This document shows positions 10,475 to 12,060 of a stretch of 12,060 nt of DNA, one piece after another (position 1 is the stretch's first letter; every line of letters starts with the position of its first letter). Below the pieces are notes generated by a model that was given only the letters and a program-made list of their open reading frames with translations, searched no databases and was not told the origin of the DNA. Location: assembly GCA_003573635.1 (NCBI GenBank), contig QUTJ01031482.1:1-12060 (forward strand). The letters run 5' to 3'. Made by a program: the position numbers and the translations under genes. The stretch comes from Goniomonas avonlea (lineage: Eukaryota > Cryptophyceae > Goniomonadida > Goniomonadaceae).

Positions 10475-11709
10475 GAGGCGCAAAACCATCACGCATTCGC
10501 TTGGTCCATAGGCAGCAAGCCGGACACGCACACTGAGAGAAAGCCCAAAATCATGAAAGAACGCAAGAGGACCTTGTAAATATTGTCGTCGGTTGCTCGC
10601 TGCAGTAAGTCCTGCTGCGTCGCGGCCAGAACTCGGCAAATGTGTTCCTCCGCCAGCCCATCCAGACACTCTGGGTATGAAATGTGAGTGTGGTAGCAGC
10701 GAACCCGCAGTAGGATCTATCCTACAAGGGAAAAGTCGAAGCAACAAGTTGTCAACGATCACGCCTTACCGAAAGCGGGAGCGAGCTCTGCGCATGCCAA
10801 GTCTCGACCCGCTTCCATCCACAGACGGGCCCCCATGCCAATCTTACGGATGGCTTCTTCTTCGATCACTCGAAGGTTTGCGCGGATGCGAGCTTGCTCC
10901 CCCTCTTGTGCTGCCCGAGCCTGTTTGAGCAGGGCAACACGGCGTGCGGCTTCCTGCTCTGACACCCGTCGTGCTTCGGCTTGTGCAGCGAGGTCTCTTG
11001 CTTCAGCATCAGCGCGCACCTGTGTCCGTCGTGCTTGTTCCTGCACGCTTTGCTCTGCTGCTAGTGTCTGGGCTGCCTCGGCAGCAAGCTCTATTTCTGC
11101 TTCTGCCTCTAGCATGGCGTCAATCTCTTCCTCACTCAAGGCAAGGATCCAATCGTCTCTCATCCATTCTGGTTTGTCTGTCAAATCTCCAAGTTTTCCT
11201 TCAGGTGATGCGCTTCTACGCCCAGCAAAGACTCGTGACGGACTGGACTGCCGCTTCGGACTGGCGCTGCACCTTGGCGACCTTGCTCGGTAGGGAGGAC
11301 TGCCTCTTCCAGGAGGGCTGCCTGTACGGCTGGGTGGACTACCGTGCCTTGGTGAAATGGTGGGCTTTCTTGTTCGGCTACTTCTGGAGTCCGGTGATGC
11401 ACTCCGTGGCGCGCGTTCGCCCCGCGGGCTCTGCTCGAATGGCACAACAGCATCTCCATGATCCTCCCCCCTCGCCCGTGGCAAGGAAACACCCGTGCCA
11501 CCACCTTGGAGCGCAGCAATCCAAAATAGAACTGACACCAGTATTGACACCAGGGTACCATTGTCCACACGGCGTCGACGAGGCGATGACGCGCACAGCA
11601 TCACAGCCGGAACGTGAGTCATGCGCTGGATCTCACACTTCAAATCCCAGACGGTAGCATCTCCTGCAAGGCAAACTGAAAATGAACGCCCTTGGAAACG
11701 CACCCACAT
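224..11709 (-). CDS. Ubl-coiled coil-DUF4062-NACHT-WD40 STAND protein, 23 exons, 3' end outside the window
   Basis: Spliced gene resembling NWD1, nephrocystin-3 and TEP1, which are signalling or scaffold NTPases that oligomerise through a NACHT domain. Exons, 5' to 3' on the minus strand: 11709-10770, 10670-10573, 10339-10198, 10149-10047, 9926-9807, 9673-9524, 9345-9183, 8929-8786, 8199-8073, 7988-7692, 7504-7368, 5340-5182, 5010-4886, 4659-4605, 4081-4049, 3586-3070, 2924-2638, 2391-2221, 2049-1767, 1420-1309, 1151-1064, 848-712, 368-224. They total 4533 nt, or 1511 codons, with every junction in phase. All acceptors are CAG. Several split codons restore family residues: D in HFSD and R in DMRWG. 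Start: the first ATG after an in-frame TAG at 11772-11770. Least certain junctions: exon 9 acceptor (8199 or 8202), exon 15 donor, exon 19 donor (1767 or 1755), exon 20 acceptor, exon 22 donor. The family assignment comes from remembered consensus patterns, not a search. Confidence 0.8.
369..711. other. Intron 22, with CA and GA microsatellites
   Basis: 343 nt between exons 22 and 23. It holds (CA)n then (GA)n around 522-550. The exon 22 frame stays open into this intron, so the donor could be further left. No second gene is seen. Confidence 0.6.
712..1420 (-). CDS. Exons 20-22: helical region before the WD40 propeller (aa 1351-1463)
   Basis: Exon 20 (1420-1309) contains CVEGLLTDLEYTVVKCY and LPELIQEF, matching L-x-D-L-x-[FY]-[IV]-x-x-K-C. 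Exon 21 (1151-1064) adds FVEAYHAGASWNDHTAMVQW and RRFLVAN, matching the helix before F-x-x-F-[VL]. Exon 22 (848-712) reads TRRPTSLLQIAANFPDNFE then ISRQAAAW, matching P-x-L-L-x-Q-x-A-x-N-x-P-D-x-S. All three joins agree in phase (2-2, 0-0, 2-2). The exon 22 donor (ATACG|GTGCGC) is inferred because it matches the phase of exon 23; the frame stays open a little further downstream. Confidence 0.77.
851..1017. repeat. Three degenerate units of about 52 nt in intron 21
   Basis: Each unit contains a GGTCTGTGTT core (about 869, 922 and 972) with GTTGCCA or a close variant and a GTGAGAG-like flank. The array fills most of intron 21 (849-1063), and its left end abuts the exon 22 acceptor, whose CAG lies within the first unit. 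Confidence 0.75.
1421..1766. other. Intron 19, GTGAGAG/CTCTCAC-rich
   Basis: 346 nt. It contains many dispersed GTGAGAG and GAGAGTGAG words on the + strand (about 1497-1620), making a pyrimidine-rich stretch on the transcribed strand. The exon 19 frame remains open through it, so part could be coding if the donor is wrong. Confidence 0.55.
1767..2049 (-). CDS. Exon 19: helical repeat with glycine-rich insertion (aa 1257-1351)
   Basis: The acceptor is preceded by TTTCTGGGTTTCTGCC and ends CACGCAG. The exon opens VVHAIVQHYCTDPAQTREQH and continues RNLAVLFGG, matching the family H-x-x-[IV]-x-x-x-Y...H-x-x-LA-x-[FY]-F segment. A tract of about 34 residues made almost entirely of Gly, Ala, Ser and a D-Y-E-G-E-D patch (about aa 1295-1328) then interrupts it, before WREALPLVF, which fits the E-LP element. 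The donor is either TTCG|GTGGAA at 1767 or CTCG|GTGGTG at 1755; both keep phase 1, and the first gives better spacing to exon 20. Confidence 0.75.
2221..2924 (-). CDS. Exons 17-18: NACHT helical and winged-helix region (aa 1104-1256)
   Basis: Exon 17 (2924-2638) reads VLARYPARTLTETQQEVISS, then RVPAFLSLATSMYV and FPTTMRALVDGCLAKLDALH, ending LLLARRGLSEAETQ. This matches the family run: L-x-x-Y...Q, P-x-F-L, L-x-x-x-L-x-x-L, then [SA]-R-x-GLSE-x-E, the marker of the winged-helix boundary. The first codon is made by a phase-1 join with exon 16. Exon 18 (2391-2221, acceptor GGCCCTCAG, donor ACTCAG|GTGAAC) contains LPMAVWTKLREAISVLV, matching the P-x-x-V-W-x-x-[LI] helix. Such segments control the closed and open states in STAND proteins. 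Confidence 0.82.
2583..2610. repeat. G-rich homopolymer tract in intron 17
   Basis: Runs of G interrupted by single A (AGGAGGGAAGGGGGGA then a longer G run). On the minus strand this is a C-rich tract just after the exon 17 donor. Confidence 0.8.
3070..3586 (-). CDS. Exon 16: Ala/Pro/Thr-rich insertion in the NACHT domain (aa 932-1104)
   Basis: A 517-nt open exon after a very strong acceptor (CTCACTTTTTTGCAG), with donor ACAG|GTGCAT, phase 0-1. It encodes about 170 residues dominated by Ala, Pro, Thr, Val and Ser, with no recognisable fold; for example VKAACDVPAAAIPTHAAAP and AVVPVVSSTPPDATPGHTEA. It lies where ordinary family members have a short connection, between the strand after Walker B and the helical domain. 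It looks like a disordered loop insertion. It is translated in this frame without stops, and both flanking junctions keep phase, but it could be partly intron retained in my model. Confidence 0.62.
3638..4016. repeat. Tandem duplication, period 187 nt, in intron 15
   Basis: Two copies start with CACGGCACTCAGAAACAGAC at 3638 and 3825. Shared blocks include CATGCGCGGGTCT, GCACCGGCACAGAGCAGCG and GGTAATCAGCACGAAGCAGTG. The copies differ by scattered substitutions and small indels, mostly in GT-rich stretches. The array occupies most of intron 15 (3587-4048). Confidence 0.9.
4049..5010 (-). CDS. Exons 13-15: NACHT Walker B and following strand (aa 861-931)
   Basis: Exon 13 (5010-4886) contains ADLCEYFPRCLALATQRLHF and then AVFIDG, a hydrophobic strand ending in the Walker B Asp-Gly (901-902). 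The donor GACGG|GTGAGT is strong. Exon 14 (4659-4605) restores Gly at the junction and adds VDMVSAEAFGHEGHWLPN, matching the family D-G-[LV]-D...W-L-P pattern. Exon 15 (4081-4049) is a 33-nt microexon, GLLPPHVRLVL, matching L-P-x-x-V-x-[LV]-[VI], the next NACHT strand. Walker B is therefore preserved although Walker A lost its lysine. The exon 15 donor (CTG|GTGCGC) is weak, so this exon may be longer. Confidence 0.76.
4345..4605. repeat. CTCACC-type array (GTGAG words on the minus strand), intron 14
   Basis: Degenerate short units such as TTGCTCACCCTCAC. By my count 17 CTCAC words lie between 4345 and 4605, each reading GTGAG on the minus strand, including the exon 14 donor itself at 4604. 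The rest of intron 14 (4082-4344) is non-repetitive, with an AT-richer patch near 4150-4250 and nothing recognised. Confidence 0.85.
5182..5340 (-). CDS. Exon 12: NACHT strand 2 segment (aa 808-860)
   Basis: The acceptor ACATTGCAG and the donor CTGCAG|GTGGCT give a 159-nt phase 0-0 exon. Its core KRIVVVRFVDATPHALTARH then ILRSICLQ matches the V-V-x-R-F-[IV]-G-x-[TS]-P-x-S...L-L-x-S-[IL]-C-x-Q segment that follows the P-loop in NPHP3/NWD1/TEP1-type NACHT domains. The usual Gly after RF[IV] is Asp here. The first about 25 residues are Ser/Glu/Pro-rich, and an alternative acceptor (CTACCTCAG at 5296/5295) would remove part of them but breaks phase. Confidence 0.82.
5354..5515. repeat. Seven CCTTAGTTCC repeats next to the exon 12 acceptor
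   Basis: Starts at about 5354, 5369, 5392, 5434, 5458, 5482 (first base variant) and 5506, with spacers of 5-32 nt rich in TGTCT. On the minus strand each reads GGAACTAAGG. The last copy lies about 15 nt before the exon 12 acceptor CAG. Confidence 0.88.
5666..5680. repeat. G15 homopolymer
   Basis: Fifteen consecutive G residues directly abutting the tandem repeat that begins at 5681. The length is likely to vary between reads and individuals. Confidence 0.95.
5681..5950. repeat. Tandem repeat of about 75-79 nt carrying splice donor copies
   Basis: Units begin with AGCGGAGAG at 5681, 5760 and 5835, and a partial unit lies near 5920-5950. Shared blocks are CACTCAC-GATCCAAT, CCGCCACTCCC and CAGCGATATTGGCAGGGAGG. 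On the minus strand each unit contains GTGAGT preceded by ATC, ATA, ACT and ATC respectively. Confidence 0.88.
5938..6017 (-). CDS. Candidate cassette or orphan exon inside intron 11
   Basis: 80 nt bounded by a good acceptor (TTCAACCTTTCAG) and a perfect GTGAGT donor (GGATC|GTGAGT). The open frame reads KKFTSDLLALIDLRYLTSKQ then FTRHIG. It is not needed by the family pattern, and being 80 nt (not a multiple of 3) it would break the exon 11 to exon 12 phase. It may be a poison or alternative exon, an exon of a nested or older gene copy, or chance. No function is assigned. Confidence 0.3.
6524..6605 (+). promoter_or_regulatory. Core-promoter-like block inside intron 11
   Basis: On the + strand: two copies of GGATCCTGGA (6524-6533 and 6535-6544, spacing 11, about one helical turn), a CCAAT (6550-6554), GTCACATGAC (6567-6576, an E-box of the M-box type with GTCA/TGAC arms) and TATAAAA (6599-6605). 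The order and spacing resemble a polymerase II promoter or the U3 end of an LTR. An ATG follows 34 nt after the TATA box. Confidence 0.4.
6639..6923 (+). CDS. Hypothetical small ORF downstream of the promoter-like block (94 aa)
   Basis: First ATG after the TATAAAA at 6599, context TTCAATGT. The 94-residue frame has no recognised motif, no signal peptide and no clear composition bias. It overlaps no exon of the large gene and lies in the part of intron 11 with the least repeat content. It could be a nested gene, an exon of one, or LTR-like non-coding sequence. It is listed only because of its position behind the promoter-like block. Confidence 0.15.
   Translation: MCLCLPSLTQPGTGLGIERKSSQLAPRSTGDTPCKFLVQHTKAVHKSARHKCMQPPPNFNSIRKRCRDGGISLGILLPYMALSGQHSLFNNHLS
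7368..7504 (-). CDS. Exon 11: NACHT P-loop exon with Lys-to-Leu change (aa 762-807)
   Basis: Reads LQIAAYIADTTPVPLILYG followed at once by PPGIGLSSLVARAALDAF. This is a NACHT/STAND Walker A strand-loop-helix: G-P-P-G-I-G-x-[ST]-[ST]. The invariant lysine that contacts the beta and gamma phosphates is Leu794, codon CTC at 7409-7407 on the minus strand. Every other part of the motif is intact, and the reading frame is open. A single sequencing error would not make CTC from AAA or AAG. ATP hydrolysis, and perhaps binding, is expected to be impaired. Donor GAG|GTACCA, phase 0. Confidence 0.85.
7505..7691. repeat. GGTAGAGACAGGCA-type array filling intron 10
   Basis: Degenerate units of roughly 25-35 nt built from GGTAGAGACA, GGCACAGAGG and GGGGCAGGAG. 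On the minus strand this forms a CT-rich tract leading to the exon 11 acceptor. Confidence 0.8.
7692..8929 (-). CDS. Exons 8-10: linker between DUF4062 and NACHT (aa 573-762)
   Basis: Exons 8929-8786, 8199-8073 and 7988-7692. Exon 8 starts RYLSSTFEKEITLAV and runs to AQCLVVTRAP, matching the family segment Y-x-x-S-x-x-E-x-E-I...C-x-x-x-x-R. Exon 9 is the weakest of the set: it contains HGQVDADDAARF, compatible with the family's D-x-x-A segment. Exon 10 has a strong acceptor (TGTCTGTAGCCTTCAG) and ends with IVLEVCRHRRLL and TAFTGHAELR, corresponding to the E-[IV]-x-x-H and F-x-GR elements just before a NACHT P-loop. The exon 10 donor CGCA|GTGAGG fits the phase of exon 11, while the neighbouring GAG|GTGACT does not. 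Confidence 0.68.
8200..8785. repeat. Intron 8 with a GAGGACGAGGA / GGTGAGAGCC array
   Basis: From about 8255 to 8525 the + strand is a degenerate array of GAGGACGAGGA, GTGAGAGCC(A/G)AGG and TGGTCCGAGCGAGGACGAGG words; the last is duplicated at about 8366 and 8390. 8530-8785 is non-repetitive. The exon 8 frame stays open there to about 8671, so a longer exon 8 is possible. No other gene is seen. Confidence 0.75.
9183..10149 (-). CDS. Exons 4-7: DUF4062-like domain (about aa 383-572)
   Basis: Exons 10149-10047, 9926-9807, 9673-9524 and 9345-9183. The order matches the N-terminal domain of NWD1/NPHP3-type proteins. EQHVLLPRLVWPFLSRLC is the long helix. FGLEFDVVDMRWGS contains the conserved strand and the R-W-G motif (428-430), created across a phase-2 junction. 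CLDCVHSCLATSLGP matches the C-x-E-I-x-x-C-x-x-S-x-GP pattern. DLPARINQKEFEVL matches P-x-x-I-x-x-x-EFE-x-L. FYLDHNARPSEYRLHP matches WYxLDxNAxPxxYxLxP. DUF4062 is TIR-like in fold and thought to mediate signalling. The conserved Ser-Ser-Thr and the usual F-x-x-L-x-G-x-x-Y-G segment are weak or absent (VLAIVADSNAPPP instead), so the domain is divergent. Confidence 0.78.
10198..10670 (-). CDS. Exons 2-3: helical linker and first strand of DUF4062 (aa 314-394)
   Basis: Exon 2 (10670-10573, 98 nt) follows a CCCAG acceptor. Its phase-1 join to exon 1 makes Glu, giving PAFECLDGLAEEHICRVL, an amphipathic helical segment. Exon 3 (10339-10198, 142 nt) has a textbook acceptor: CTCTAAC branch-like site, then GTCTGCAG. 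Exon 3 ends AVRLCVLAHFS and the split codon with exon 4 adds Asp. This lines up with the DUF4062 opening pattern (VFxSSTFxD), although the Ser-Ser-Thr is replaced by L-A-H. These joins are what tie the ubiquitin-like exon to the NACHT protein, and transcript data would confirm them. Confidence 0.72.
10340..10572. repeat. Intron 2 with a >100-nt G/GA tract
   Basis: Two pure G runs (10366-10388, 23 nt; 10444-10473, 30 nt) flank a (GA)n block with one C interruption. On the transcribed strand it is an almost pure pyrimidine tract ending about 27 nt before the exon 3 acceptor. Confidence 0.95.
10770..11709 (-). CDS. Exon 1: ubiquitin-like domain, Ser-Pro-Arg tract, coiled coil (aa 1-313)
   Basis: Residues 1-71 read as a beta-grasp ubiquitin fold: MWVRFQGRSFSVCLAG gives the first hairpin, WDLKCEIQ is the helix, RRRVDNGTLVSI resembles the ubiquitin G-x-L-x-D-x-x-T-L segment, and the domain ends LQGGG (67-71), close in place to the LRLRGG tail of 76-residue ubiquitin. 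Residues about 100-170 hold many SP dipeptides flanked by Arg, typical of disordered, phosphorylatable tracts. Residues about 190-290 are Ala/Glu/Gln/Arg-rich and predicted by eye to form a long helix or coiled coil. The exon ends in TTCG|GTAAGG, the best donor in the gene (phase 1). In-frame TAG at 11772-11770 lies upstream of the ATG. The ATG lacks a purine at -3. A GTG 39 nt upstream is not a credible eukaryotic start. A small intron inside the Ubl cannot be excluded. Confidence 0.8.
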
Positions 11710-11966
11710 GCGCGTTGTGGCTTCAACAGTTTGCGCCTCGACGGACACAGCCAGCTTGCAGAGTGAGGCCTAAGTCCACCCTAGTGCCTCCGTGGGGATT
11801 CGGTTGGATCCGAGGGCGCGCAGGCGGAAACCGAATCCGAGGTTAGGAATTCGTCCCTGATAGACCTGTTGTATATGGTGACAGGTTTGACCGCAACGGG
11901 GCCCTCCTTGCTCTCCAAGGCGGCCCCCCAGCGTGACCCCATTGTGTTCAAGCTCTTCTAATATTG
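11710..11966. promoter_or_regulatory. 5' flank of the minus-strand gene with an inverted repeat
   Basis: Non-coding stretch upstream of the ATG at 11709. It carries an in-frame stop (11772-11770) and a perfect 10-bp inverted repeat, GGATTCGGTT at 11796-11805 and AACCGAATCC at 11829-11838, with a 23-nt GC-rich loop. No clear TATA box is visible on the minus strand. A promoter is inferred from position only. Confidence 0.3.
11796..11838. repeat. Perfect 10-bp inverted repeat
   Basis: GGATTCGGTT (11796-11805) and AACCGAATCC (11829-11838), with a 23-nt loop containing GGATCC and GCGCGC. It lies between the large gene and the possible divergent ORF, and could be a cruciform, a dyad binding site or a 5' UTR hairpin. 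Confidence 0.75.
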
Positions 11967-12060
11967 ATGGCGCAGCAACAATCTGACGATCAGACCGCCC
12001 TCGGAGTTAGGTCCGAGAGTGACGGTCCGGAGCCTGGCCCTCCAGCAGCAAGAGCACGGC
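11967..12060 (+). CDS. Possible divergent ORF start, truncated by the right edge
   Basis: ATG at 11967 opens a frame that stays open for 31 codons to the window end and begins MAQQQSDDQTALGVRSESDG. It is polar, rich in Gln, Asp, Ser and Pro, and not recognised. The context (TTG ATG G) is only moderate. If real, it would be head-to-head with the large minus-strand gene, 257 nt from its ATG. Chance cannot be excluded at this length. Confidence 0.25.
   Translation, partial: MAQQQSDDQTALGVRSESDGPEPGPPAARAR

Noticed and set aside
10835-11657. Long + strand open frames opposite exon 1 (152 and 237 codons)
   Set aside because: They are Ser/Ala/Leu-rich mirror images of the GC-rich coiled-coil and SP-rich coding strand, with no motif, while the minus frame gives a recognisable Ubl and coiled coil.
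224-11709. Pseudogene interpretation of the whole locus
   Set aside because: The Walker A change is suspicious, but 23 exons keep one open frame with matched phases and good acceptors, which neutral decay would not preserve.
11710-11748. GTG at 11748 as the start of the large protein
   Set aside because: Non-ATG starts are not expected here, and the ATG at 11709 begins exactly at the first strand of the ubiquitin-like fold.
1-12060. CRISPR array, tRNA, rRNA or complete transposase/reverse transcriptase gene
   Set aside because: The repeats are simple or degenerate without regular spacers, no cloverleaf or rRNA core was recognised, and no open frame carries transposase or polymerase motifs.

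Overview
This is eukaryotic nuclear DNA. Coding sequence on the minus strand is cut into short exons by GT-AG introns, and the introns are filled with microsatellites, homopolymer runs and tandem repeats. I see no bacterial operon structure, rRNA, tRNA or CRISPR. The organism cannot be named from this window. Small introns (down to 48 nt), weak GTG-type donors and dirty, purine/pyrimidine-skewed introns would fit an intron-rich protist, alga or invertebrate.

Almost the whole window (about 11709 down to 224, minus strand) can be read as ONE large gene, incomplete at its 3' end. I joined 23 exons by hand using splice motifs, reading phase and family pattern. All 22 internal junctions agree in phase, all 22 acceptors end in CAG, and the joined exons give 4533 nt = 1511 uninterrupted codons. 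The product is a STAND-type NTPase of the NWD1 / nephrocystin-3 / TEP1 kind. From the N-terminus it has: a ubiquitin-like fold ending in a glycine run (aa 1-71); a Ser-Pro-Arg-rich tract; an Ala/Glu/Arg coiled coil; a DUF4062-like domain with an RWG motif; a NACHT NTPase; winged-helix and helical-repeat regions; and the start of a WD40 propeller that runs off the left edge.

Layout: 11967-12060 holds a possible divergent ORF start on the + strand. 11710-11966 is 5' flank with a perfect 10-bp inverted repeat. 11709-10770 is exon 1 (Ubl, SP-rich, coiled coil). 10670-9183 holds exons 2-7 (linker and DUF4062). 8929-7692 holds exons 8-10 (linker). 7504-7368 is exon 11 (P-loop). 7367-5341 is a 2-kb intron holding a promoter-like block, a candidate cassette exon and two tandem arrays. 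5340-4049 holds exons 12-15 (NACHT core with Walker B). 3586-3070 is exon 16 (long Ala/Pro/Thr-rich insertion). 2924-712 holds exons 17-22 (helical regions). 368-224 is exon 23 (first WD40 blade). 223-1 is intron sequence dominated by a GA microsatellite.

The most notable points are the fusion of a ubiquitin-like head to a NACHT-WD40 protein, the loss of the Walker A lysine (Leu in its place) in an otherwise open gene with a preserved Walker B, and several intron repeat arrays whose units carry copies of splice signals (GTGAGT donors, GTGAG donors, ACTAAG branch-like sites).
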